From: Haloflavibacter putidus
Lineage (GTDB): Bacteria; Bacteroidota; Bacteroidia; Flavobacteriales; Flavobacteriaceae
Assembly (NCBI RefSeq): GCF_006546625.1
Contig: NZ_VIAR01000005.1
Span: forward strand, 1 to 64,000
Direction: 5' to 3'
Length of the DNA stretch: 64,000 bases
Position 1 is the first letter of the stretch. Every line of letters begins with the position of its first letter. The translations under genes and the position numbers were made by a program. This document shows, one piece after another, positions 56,051 to 64,000 of this stretch. Under the pieces are notes generated by a model. The model did no database searches and was not told the DNA's origin. It worked only from the letters and a program-made list of their open reading frames with translations.

Positions 56051-56713
56051 CTAAATAATACCTAAATCTTTTGCTTTTGCGATAAGGTTAATGGTGTTTT
56101 TTGCTTTAAAATGAATCTTAAGACTATTTAATCTCTTTTCAATAGCGCTTACACTGTTTGGCTTTAAATTTCTCTTTTTAAGTAAGGTAGATATTTCGTG
56201 GTGGCTATAACCTTTTTCTACCAGCATTAGCAATTCTAAATCGAAGCTTTGTACTTGTAGGCTTTCTTGATTTAGCGCCGCATCTACGCTGGGAGAAAGG
56301 TATATTTTATTTTGGTAAACCTGCGTAATTGCTTTTTTAAGATCTTGTATATCCTGCCTGCCTTTACATACATAAGCGTCTATTTTATAGGAGTCAAAAA
56401 GCTGTTTTACTTTCTCTGTCCGGTCTTCTATTGAAAATGCAATGGTTTTTATGCTAAAATCTTCCTTTTGAATGGCACGCAGCAAATCGGTGCCATTTTT
56501 GAGATTTTGTTTTCTAAAGTCTTTTTTGAAATTAAGATCTGTTATAAGAAGGTCAAAAGCTTGGTTTTCTAAATTTGCTTTTTTTAATTTTAGAAAAGCA
56601 TCATCGCAATATTGCACAAAGTCTATATGAGTGATTCCAAAATCTGTCAAAGCTATTTTGACGCCTTCGTTTATCATCTTTATATCTTCTGCAACCAAGA
56701 CTTTTTTAAACAT
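56051..56713 (-). CDS. Response regulator, NarL/LuxR type
   Basis: A 220-residue regulator with an N-terminal receiver domain (VAEDIKMINEG; phosphoacceptor in LLITDLNFKKDF) and a C-terminal LuxR-type HTH (LVEKGYSHHEISTLLKKRNLK). It starts 1 base after the histidine kinase stop, so it is its partner. Confidence 0.87.
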   Translation of the reverse strand: MFKKVLVAEDIKMINEGVKIALTDFGITHIDFVQYCDDAFLKLKKANLENQAFDLLITDLNFKKDFRKQNLKNGTDLLRAIQKEDFSIKTIAFSIEDRTEKVKQLFDSYKIDAYVCKGRQDIQDLKKAITQVYQNKIYLSPSVDAALNQESLQVQSFDLELLMLVEKGYSHHEISTLLKKRNLKPNSVSAIEKRLNSLKIHFKAKNTINLIAKAKDLGII

Positions 56714-56714
56714 A

Positions 56715-58604
56715 TTATTTCTTTTTCAATAAGCTAATTTTAATTTCAACCCCACCTGAAAAAAGGTTTATAATTTTTATTTTACCACCATTTTCTTTAA
56801 CGCGATCTTTTACATTTTTTAGACCATTTTCTATTATGCTGCCATCGTTTTCGTAACCTTTACCGTTGTCTCTATACACAAAATTTATTTTATCTTTTTT
56901 AGCTTCAAAATTTAGAAAAACCAGATCTGCTTTACTGTGTTTTTTCATATTGGTCATTAGTTCTTGCACAATACGGTATAAAGTAATTTTATTTTTGGGT
57001 TCAAAATTTTTAAAGGTTTTTTCTTCCAAATTTTTTACTATAATACTCGCATTTTGGTTTTGATAGCTATAGATAAGATTACTTAGATTCTCGCTAAAAT
57101 CTTCTAAGATTTCTAAAGAAGAATTTTGTCTGGCAATATTTCTGGTCTGTTCATATATTATTTCTAAACGGTCTAACACTTGTTGCTTAGAGAGTTTTTC
57201 TTTGTGTTCTAGCGTGTTTATAAGCTGGTAAACCTCGTTAGCTACTTCATCATGTACTCTTTTAGATAGTTTATTTTCTGTGTCATAAACCGCTATTTCC
57301 TTATTTTTTTTATGGCGGTTAAACATCACAATATAAAAACCAATAGTTAATACCACCAATAGAAATATGATAAAACCTACAATTAAATTAGTGTATTTTT
57401 GCCGCTCTATTTGTAGTTCTTTTTTGGTAGTTTCTCTTTCTAATTGTAAAATGCGCTTTTTGCTTTGCTCTCCCCTATACCTTATTTGCGCATATTTATC
57501 TGCTTTACTAATATTTATTTTATGTAGACTATCTAATAAATGAATATATTTTTCGTAGTATTTATCTTTATTGGCTATCTGCGGTAAACTATGCATAAGT
57601 TTTAATCCACCTAATCTTAACGATAAATTATCTGACGAATCTAAAATTTTATCGATGTATTCTTTTGCTTTTTCCGGATTAGAGTCTCTGTAAAATCTAG
57701 CCAAATACTCGTAAACATAACCAAGGTTAGTGTCAAGTTTTTTTCGTAATCGCAGTGCTTCCTGTAAGGCTGGTAAAGCTTTTTTTCGGTTTCCTATTTT
57801 GGTATACGCATTTCCTAAAAATGTTAAAATACGCACTCTGCTTATATTTTCGTCTTGAAATTCTTCTGACCTAAGCAACGTATTTAGCAGATTAATTGCC
57901 TTTTTATATTTTTCTTGGTATATATAAATCTTTGCTAGGTTAATTTTAACTTGCTGGGCATATTTAGATTTCGGTGCCACCGCTATGGCTTGTTCATACC
58001 AATAAGTAGCTTGCTCGTATTTTTCTAAACCCATAGCGCTATAACCTAATACATTATAGGAAGAAATAAGATAAACAGCTTTAGTATTGGGCGGTAAATA
58101 ATTTAAGCCTTCTATAGTTAATTGTTGTGCTGTAAAATAATCGTTTTCTTTATATAAAATTTTTCCTAAAGAAAAATAGGCTTTTGCTATTTCTAAACTA
58201 TCGCTAAGATTTAAGTACTGGTCCTTTGCCTTATTATAATAAAAATAGGCGCTATCGTATTTTTCTTGTAGTCTATAATAACGTCCATATTTATAAGTAG
58301 ACTCCGCAATTAGCTTTTTACTACCACTATTTTCTGCAAAAGTTGCCAAACTGTCTAACATAGCTTTATAGCGATGGGCAGAAACTTCACGGTGCAAAAT
58401 TTCATATTTGCGGCGTTGAGCAATATAGGCTCTATCAAAATTGGCTACTGCTAGAGCAACTTCCAATGCTTCGTTAATGCTGTCTAAATTCTTAGAATTT
58501 TCTATGGTAGCAGTAGAAAACAGTATTGGTTTACTTGTTTTCTCTTTTTTTTCACACGATAAAAAAAGTAGTATAAAGCTAAGAATATAAAATAGCTTTC
58601 TCAT
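56715..58604 (-). CDS. TPR-containing sensor histidine kinase
   Basis: About 629 residues from the ATG at 58604, which gives a lipoprotein-like leader MRKLFYILSFILLFLSC; the frame is open to 58628. Periplasmic TPR repeats (about 60-380) lead into a membrane segment (IVGFIIFLLVVLTIGFYIVM), a His-box-like KRVHDEVANEV and an HATPase domain with YRDNGKGY and GLKNVKDRV. It phosphorylates the regulator encoded next. If Cys is lipidated, the kinase would carry both a lipid anchor and a membrane segment. Confidence 0.85.
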   Translation of the reverse strand: MRKLFYILSFILLFLSCEKKEKTSKPILFSTATIENSKNLDSINEALEVALAVANFDRAYIAQRRKYEILHREVSAHRYKAMLDSLATFAENSGSKKLIAESTYKYGRYYRLQEKYDSAYFYYNKAKDQYLNLSDSLEIAKAYFSLGKILYKENDYFTAQQLTIEGLNYLPPNTKAVYLISSYNVLGYSAMGLEKYEQATYWYEQAIAVAPKSKYAQQVKINLAKIYIYQEKYKKAINLLNTLLRSEEFQDENISRVRILTFLGNAYTKIGNRKKALPALQEALRLRKKLDTNLGYVYEYLARFYRDSNPEKAKEYIDKILDSSDNLSLRLGGLKLMHSLPQIANKDKYYEKYIHLLDSLHKINISKADKYAQIRYRGEQSKKRILQLERETTKKELQIERQKYTNLIVGFIIFLLVVLTIGFYIVMFNRHKKNKEIAVYDTENKLSKRVHDEVANEVYQLINTLEHKEKLSKQQVLDRLEIIYEQTRNIARQNSSLEILEDFSENLSNLIYSYQNQNASIIVKNLEEKTFKNFEPKNKITLYRIVQELMTNMKKHSKADLVFLNFEAKKDKINFVYRDNGKGYENDGSIIENGLKNVKDRVKENGGKIKIINLFSGGVEIKISLLKKK

Positions 58605-58785
58605 TTTGTAAGAAGTTAGTTGCTTCAAAAATAAAAAATAACTGTTTACAATACATATAAAGTAGAAAACTTTTTAACGTTTTATTGGTATTTGCTTTTT
58701 TAAAAAGTTATAATGCGTTAAAAATAAGCTTTCCTTCCATTTTTTTTTTAAAATTAGCCAGTCTAATATTCAATTATAATTCTAG

Positions 58786-61700
58786 ATGAAAAAAACTTTC
58801 TTATTTTTTCTGTTAATAAGTGCTTTTCTCGTACAAGCACAAGAAAAGGAAATTTCTAAAAGCATTTATTTTACCGCAAATACCGGTATCGAAAAAAATA
58901 GTAAAGCAGATAAAATTCTTAAAGCAATTGTAGAAGCTTCTCAAAAAGATAAAAATGCTGCTTTTGTTGCTATAGGTAATATAACCCGAAACAATGGCTA
59001 TTTAAAAGATGCTAAAGCCAGAAAAAGCGAAGAAGAGTTTTTAAAACGCTCGTTGATGGAGCCGTTAGAAAATTTTAACGGAGAGGTAATTTATACACCC
59101 GGATACCACGAATGGAATAAAGGAGGCCATAAAAACCTAGATGATCTCGAGTCTTATTTGCAAGATAACAGCAAAGCAGAATTCTGGCCAAACGACGGTT
59201 GCCCTTTAGAGCGGGAAACCTTAAGTGATCAGGTAGAATTGGTAATGGTAGATTCGCAATGGTTTTTAGAAGATTGGGACAATTACCCATACATTAATAA
59301 CAAATGCGAAATAAAAACCAGAGAACAATTCTTTACGGAATTTAAAGATGAACTCAAAGACGAGCAGAATAAAACGGTTATTGTAGCCGTGCATCATCCG
59401 GTTTTGAGTGCTACTCGCAAAGGTTTTTTTGGCAGAATGGGCGGTTTTTCTAAACAGAATTACTACAACAATACCATGCAAGATTTGGTTGGCAGATTAG
59501 AAACCTTGGCCAGCCAATTTGAAGATGTAATTTTTGTATCGGGTAATCATAAAAACTTGCAATTTTTAGAAGACGATGGCATTCCGCAAATAATAAGTGG
59601 CGCAGTAGCAACCACAGAAAAAACGAGACCCGAAACAGATAAAGGCTTTTATGGAAGCAACGCTCACGGCTTTGTTAAATTAAATGCCTATAAAGACGGT
59701 AGTTCTGAAGTAGAAATCTATGAATTGGAACCAAATGGAGCAAAAAAAGTTTATTCTAAAGAAATAAAAAGTAAACGCGGAGAGCTGGAAGATTTTACAT
59801 ACCATCAAAACAGTGATTTTGGAGCTACGCACAAAGCTTCTATTTATACCAAAGAAGAAACCGATAAATCTGGTTTTTACACTTGGGCTTGGGGAGAACA
59901 TTACAGACCTATTTACAGCAGAAAAATACAAGCTCCGGTTTTATTTTTAGACAGTTTGCCACATAATCTTCGCGCTTTACGTGCCGGCGGCGGAAACCAG
60001 TCGCGTACTTTACGGCTTATAAACGATAAAGAACACGAGTATAATATTAGAGAATTGCGTAAAAGTGCGGTTCGTTTTATACAATCTGCCATTCCAGATC
60101 ATTACATACGCGATTATATGCGCAATACTATTGCAGAAGATATTGTACAAGATTTTTATACAACTGCACATCCTTATGCCCCGTTTGCTGTAGGAGATTT
60201 ATTAGATGCAATTAATATCTATCACGCTAATCCTGAAATTGTATATGTTCCTAAACAAGAACGCTTAGGAAGGTTTAACGAAACCTATGGCGATAAACTA
60301 TATATGTTTGAAGAACACGTTGGCGATGAAAATAAAACATTTGAAACTTTTGGCGATGCAGACGATATTTTAAGCACCTCAGATATGCTGCTCGAAATAA
60401 GAGATGACAATCAAGCAAAAATAGACGAAGATTTATATATAAGAGCCAGATTATTTGATATGCTTATTGGCGATTGGGACAGACACGCAGACCAATGGCG
60501 ATGGTCTAAATTTGAACAAAAAGATGGTACAGAATTATACAAACCAATTCCAAGAGATAGAGATCAGGCTTTCCCAAAATACGACGGGCCAATAATAAAA
60601 CTACTAAAATTTGGCGTGCCACTCATACGGCCAATGCAAACTTATTCTGGCGAAGTAAAAGATGTAAAATGGCTTAATCATGCAGGTTACTATTTAGACA
60701 AAACCTTTATAAATGAAGCCAGTTGGGAAGATTGGAAAGCCCAAGCAGAATATTTACAAACCCATCTTACAGATGATGTAATAGATAATGCTTTTGGAGA
60801 CCTTTTACCAGATGTGCAAGATAAAAGTATAGAAAGCATAAAATCCTCTTTAAAGCAACGACGCGATAATATGCTTAAAATTACCCGCGATTATTATGAT
60901 TATTTCAAAAAACACGAAGTAATTGTCGCTACAGACGAAGATAGCAAAGTAAATATTATTAGAGAACCAAACGGTATTACCAAAATCACTATAGAGGAGG
61001 AAGATAGACGTATTTTTGATAACCAATATGATAAAGAAAAAACCAAAGAAATTTGGATTTACAGTTTAGATGGTAACGATACTTTTACTGCTTCGGGCGA
61101 AGGAAGTCAACTTATTAAAATAAAAGTTTTTGGCGGAGAAGAAAACGACACCTATAATTTTGAAAATCGCAAGCGTATAAAAGTTTACGATTATAAATCT
61201 AAAGAAAATACCTATAAAAATGTTGGTGGCAAACGTTTAACAGATTCGTACGATATTAATAATTACGATCCGCAAAAGCGAAAATACAATCAGAATATTG
61301 TGTTGCCAAGCATAGGTTTTAGCTCAGACGAAGGTTTTAAAATTGGCTTAACAGACCAGTTTACTACTTATGGTCTAATGCGTAATCCGTTTACAACGCA
61401 ACATACGGTAACTGCCAATTATTATGCCGCTACCCAAGGTATAGAATTAATGTATAACGGAGAGTTTGCGCATATCTTTTATAATTGGAATTTTGGATTA
61501 GACGCACGCTTTACCAGCGATAAATATGCAACCAACTTCTTTGGTGTAGGTAATCAAAGCACTTACGACGAAGATGCAGTAAGCAAAGATTACAACCGTA
61601 CCAAAATTAAACAATGGCATATTGCCCCATCTTTACTCTATAAAGAAAACGAGACTTTTACAGCTCATATCCAAGCGCGTTTAGAAAGTCATGAAGTAGC

Positions 61701-62337
61701 CGACAAGGACAACGGCTTTGCACAAGATTTCTTTAATGCCGGTAATGATGTTTATGAGCAGCAACTTTATGCAGGCGGAGAAGTAGGCGTTAATTTTAAC
61801 AATAAAGGAAGTCTTATTGGCTACCCAAGACGCGGGATGGAGTTAGACCTAAAAGCCGGTTATAAAAGTACAATAGAAGAAAATTACGATAATCAGTTTG
61901 GTTATATAAAACCAACCATCTCTTTTGTTTACCCTATTCACGAAAGTGGTGCCGCAACTTTAGCTACTATAGCTAAAGCCAATTTTATTTTAGGCGATAA
62001 TTACGAATTTTACCACGCCGCAAGAATTGGTGGTAACGAGAGTTTACGAGGGTATAGAAACGAGCGATTTTTAGGAAAATCCTCCTTTTTTCAGAGTACA
62101 GATTTGCGTGTCGGCATAACCAAATTTAAAACCAATTTTGTGCCAATACGGGTAGGAGTTTCTGCCGGTTTTGACTACGGAAGGGTTTGGGTAGAAAACG
62201 ATACTTCAGAAAAATGGCATAACAGTTATGGCGGTTCAATTTTTATTAATGGTTTTAACGCGCTTACAGCAAATATTGGTTATTACAGAAGTTCAGAAGA
62301 TCAACGAATTTTATTTACCTTAGGTTTTAAATTTTAA
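58786..62337 (+). CDS. Phosphoesterase fused to an outer-membrane beta barrel
   Basis: A 1183-residue protein with a signal peptide (MKKTFLFFLLISAFLVQAQ), a metallophosphoesterase-like domain (about 25-330; FVAIGNITRN, YTPGYHEWNKGG, VAVHHPVLS, FVSGNHKN), a middle domain with IGDWDRHADQWRW, and a C-terminal Omp85-type barrel with SLRGYRNERF. It should sit in the outer membrane. The substrate is unknown. It is divergent from the histidine kinase gene. Confidence 0.85.
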   Translation: MKKTFLFFLLISAFLVQAQEKEISKSIYFTANTGIEKNSKADKILKAIVEASQKDKNAAFVAIGNITRNNGYLKDAKARKSEEEFLKRSLMEPLENFNGEVIYTPGYHEWNKGGHKNLDDLESYLQDNSKAEFWPNDGCPLERETLSDQVELVMVDSQWFLEDWDNYPYINNKCEIKTREQFFTEFKDELKDEQNKTVIVAVHHPVLSATRKGFFGRMGGFSKQNYYNNTMQDLVGRLETLASQFEDVIFVSGNHKNLQFLEDDGIPQIISGAVATTEKTRPETDKGFYGSNAHGFVKLNAYKDGSSEVEIYELEPNGAKKVYSKEIKSKRGELEDFTYHQNSDFGATHKASIYTKEETDKSGFYTWAWGEHYRPIYSRKIQAPVLFLDSLPHNLRALRAGGGNQSRTLRLINDKEHEYNIRELRKSAVRFIQSAIPDHYIRDYMRNTIAEDIVQDFYTTAHPYAPFAVGDLLDAINIYHANPEIVYVPKQERLGRFNETYGDKLYMFEEHVGDENKTFETFGDADDILSTSDMLLEIRDDNQAKIDEDLYIRARLFDMLIGDWDRHADQWRWSKFEQKDGTELYKPIPRDRDQAFPKYDGPIIKLLKFGVPLIRPMQTYSGEVKDVKWLNHAGYYLDKTFINEASWEDWKAQAEYLQTHLTDDVIDNAFGDLLPDVQDKSIESIKSSLKQRRDNMLKITRDYYDYFKKHEVIVATDEDSKVNIIREPNGITKITIEEEDRRIFDNQYDKEKTKEIWIYSLDGNDTFTASGEGSQLIKIKVFGGEENDTYNFENRKRIKVYDYKSKENTYKNVGGKRLTDSYDINNYDPQKRKYNQNIVLPSIGFSSDEGFKIGLTDQFTTYGLMRNPFTTQHTVTANYYAATQGIELMYNGEFAHIFYNWNFGLDARFTSDKYATNFFGVGNQSTYDEDAVSKDYNRTKIKQWHIAPSLLYKENETFTAHIQARLESHEVADKDNGFAQDFFNAGNDVYEQQLYAGGEVGVNFNNKGSLIGYPRRGMELDLKAGYKSTIEENYDNQFGYIKPTISFVYPIHESGAATLATIAKANFILGDNYEFYHAARIGGNESLRGYRNERFLGKSSFFQSTDLRVGITKFKTNFVPIRVGVSAGFDYGRVWVENDTSEKWHNSYGGSIFINGFNALTANIGYYRSSEDQRILFTLGFKF

Positions 62338-62577
62338 AAATTCCTAAGAGCGTGCTTTAACCTACTGTCTAAAAATTTGTAAACTTGGCAGGGCAGCAGG
62401 TTTTATAAAAAAGAAGAACTACCGCGAGTAACTAATTAATTTGTTACGTTAAGATTAGCTTAATTGTTAATTTATAAAAAAATAGAATTTCTAACTTGTA
62501 GTTTGATTTCCGTAACGAAAAAATTAACCAGCAAGTATCTTTTCGGTTTACTGAAAGTAATAATTAAAAATCAACAT

Positions 62578-63612
62578 GTGAGCGACCATAAAATACATAT
62601 ATCCGGAAATAAAACCATTAAATTTTTACTTTTAATTAGTTTAATCTGGCTAATACTCACCTATGCTTCAGGATTAATATTGCCTTTGGTAGTAGCAATT
62701 GTAATTGCCACTTTACTGAATAAACCAACCGAAAAAATGAAATCTTGGGGTTTTCCCAAATGGTTGGCAATTAGTATTTCTATGTTGTTATCTATTGTCT
62801 TCTTTACTTTACTATTTTGGCTAATTAGCACACAGGTAAACAATATGGCACAAGATTGGCCTACCATAAAAGAAAAAGCTTTACAGAAATACCACGTTTT
62901 TAGTACGTGGATGCAAGACAGATTTCAAATAAATCCTAAAGAAACTTTTAACGAAAACGTAAATTTCTTTGACCAAATACAAAAATTGGCAGAAGGCTTT
63001 TTGGCTTCTGTTTCCAATGTGATTTCTAATTCGTTTATAATTTTGATTTATGTTATTCTTCTGCTTATGCAGAAAAAGCTTTTTATAGGTTTTTTCAAAA
63101 AGTTGGTAAACAACAACCAAGGCGCATCAAAAATTTTAAAAGGTTCTTCAGAAATTATTAGCGGTTATCTTTTTGGCAAAGGAAAAATAATGTTTCTCCT
63201 AGCTATTCTTTATTATGCTGGTTTTAAAATTGGTCAAGTTCCCTTTGCACTGTTTTTAGCTCTATTTGCAGCTTTATTTTCTATAATTCCCTACGTAGGA
63301 AATATAATAGGCGGCGGCGTTGCAATAATTTTATCGTATTTATATGCCGGTGGCGGTCCGGCGCTCACGGTTCTAGGAGTAATTATGGCTGCACAACTTT
63401 TAGAAAATTACGTTTTAACACCCTGGATTATTGGAGATGAGATAGATTTAAATCCGTTTATTACCGTTTTTGGCGTTATCCTCTTTTCGGTATTATGGGG
63501 AATGGTAGGTGCTATTTTTGCCCTGCCGTTGGTGGGAGTGTTAAAAGTGCTTTTTGAAAACACCAAAAATTTAGAGCCCTACGCCTATTTATTAAAAAAA
63601 CAAAAAGAATAA
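62578..63612 (+). CDS. AI-2E family transporter
   Basis: A polytopic membrane protein of about 344 residues with the family pattern of paired helices and the C-terminal PYVGNIIGGG and LLENYVLTPWIIGD motifs. The frame is open to a TTG at 62464, but GTG at 62578 (MSDHKIHISGNKTIKF) gives the usual length. The family exports small molecules, or in some cases ions; the substrate is not predicted. Two hairpins after its stop end the gene. Confidence 0.8.
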   Translation: MSDHKIHISGNKTIKFLLLISLIWLILTYASGLILPLVVAIVIATLLNKPTEKMKSWGFPKWLAISISMLLSIVFFTLLFWLISTQVNNMAQDWPTIKEKALQKYHVFSTWMQDRFQINPKETFNENVNFFDQIQKLAEGFLASVSNVISNSFIILIYVILLLMQKKLFIGFFKKLVNNNQGASKILKGSSEIISGYLFGKGKIMFLLAILYYAGFKIGQVPFALFLALFAALFSIIPYVGNIIGGGVAIILSYLYAGGGPALTVLGVIMAAQLLENYVLTPWIIGDEIDLNPFITVFGVILFSVLWGMVGAIFALPLVGVLKVLFENTKNLEPYAYLLKKQKE

Positions 63613-63713
63613 AAGTTTCTATTTAAAACTTTTATTATCTTCTTACAAAACTGCTTTTCCTATCAAAAACCTTCTAAAGGCTAAATAAGACTTAAAACCG
63701 ATATTTCGGTTTT
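63611..63713 (+). terminator. Double terminator after the transporter
   Basis: First hairpin AAAAGTTT/AAACTTTT at 63611-63633, overlapping the stop codon; second hairpin AAAACCGA/TCGGTTTT at 63694-63713, followed by TTCTTC. Confidence 0.6.
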
Positions 63714-63741
63714 GTTCTTCGGTTAAAACTAAGTATCTTTA
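63711..63741 (+). promoter_or_regulatory. acnA promoter
   Basis: TTTG at 63711-63714, then 19 bases, then TATCTTTA at 63734-63741 (one mismatch to TAnnTTTG), 28 bases ahead of the acnA ATG. This is the Bacteroidota promoter layout. Confidence 0.55.
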
Positions 63742-63769
63742 GACTGACCATCCTTAAAATTGACAAGCT

Positions 63770-64000
63770 ATGAAAGAAACTATTCAAAAAATTACCAAAA
63801 CCTTAAAAACAGCCAATGGCGATTTAAAATATATCAGTCTTAAAGACTTTGCGGAAGAATATCCTAAGGTAAAAAAATTGCCATTTTCCATAAAGATATT
63901 ATTAGAAAATGCTTTACGGAATTATGATGGCTTTTTGGTAGAAGATCAGCATATCACAGATTTGGTAAATTGGAACCCAAAAGGAAGCAAAAGTTCTGTT
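63770..64000 (+). CDS. acnA: Aconitate hydratase AcnA, 5' part only
   Basis: The 77 codons visible up to the window edge read MKETIQKITKTLKTANGDL, then YISLKDFA and LPFSIKILLENALRNYDGF, the well-conserved N-terminus of the AcnA type of aconitase, which isomerises citrate to isocitrate in the citric acid cycle. The iron-sulphur Cys residues lie beyond the window. Partial by truncation. Confidence 0.85.
   Translation, partial: MKETIQKITKTLKTANGDLKYISLKDFAEEYPKVKKLPFSIKILLENALRNYDGFLVEDQHITDLVNWNPKGSKSSV

Noticed and set aside
1-64000. CRISPR array
   Set aside because: No series of evenly spaced identical repeats and no cas gene is seen; the repeats near 29-34 kb and 38.2 kb are too few and irregular.

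Overview
The window looks like the chromosome of a marine- or soil-type member of the Flavobacteriaceae (Bacteroidota). The DNA is AT-rich and several starts lie behind TAnnTTTG-type -7 elements. It also carries an RteC-type protein, a lipobox-bearing TamL outer-membrane protein with TamB, and a tyrosine ammonia-lyase closely resembling the Flavobacterium enzyme. The genus cannot be told from the sequence alone.

Layout. (1) Positions 1-816 hold almost no coding sequence, only two strong terminator-like hairpins and one tiny possible ORF. (2) Positions 817-26207, minus strand, are one long, tightly packed defence operon of about 25 kb. It opens with a small Xre-type regulator and carries the six core genes of a type 1 BREX system: brxA, brxB, brxC, pglX, pglZ and brxL. 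Woven between and after them are a GmrSD-like (DUF262/DUF1524) type IV nuclease, a NERD protein with a degenerate superfamily 1 helicase region, a TPR protein with cold-shock-like and S1 RNA-binding folds, a small ORF, an AlkB-like dioxygenase, a giant methyltransferase-RecQ helicase fusion, and a membrane-anchored coiled-coil protein. The BrxL protein ends in an MIT_C-like domain where a Lon protease domain would be expected. (3) Positions 26500-34200 form an accessory cluster of mostly unknown minus-strand genes, many separated by long imperfect palindromes that recall integron attC sites. It contains a Septu-like PtuA/PtuB pair, a decayed OB-fold gene, and an intact gene with a frameshifted duplicate. 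(4) Positions 34200-38300 are a mobile-element module: an ATPase and a winged-helix protein resembling a replication pair, an excisionase-like HTH protein, RteC and a tyrosine integrase, ending beside tRNA-Pro and tRNA-Ser genes.

(5) From about 38390 onward the DNA looks like core chromosome. There is a fragment of flexirubin-type pigment biosynthesis (FAD-dependent halogenase-like enzyme, tyrosine ammonia-lyase, FabG). Next come an aldehyde dehydrogenase divergent from a Crp/Fnr regulator, and an operon with a membrane protein, truncated haemoglobin, DUF488 protein and haemerythrin, preceded by a Crp-like palindrome. A tamB-tamL-PAP2 envelope operon follows, then a TPR histidine kinase with its LuxR-type response regulator, a phosphoesterase fused to an outer-membrane barrel, an AI-2E family transporter, and the first part of acnA, cut by the window edge.

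How the parts may work together. The BREX core methylates host DNA (PglX) and blocks phage. The embedded GmrSD nuclease would attack phages with modified DNA, which BREX may miss. The AlkB-, RecQ-, NERD- and S1-type proteins suggest an extended BREX variant with extra nucleic-acid sensing or processing steps. These additional roles are inference; the operon structure and domain motifs are read directly from the sequence.
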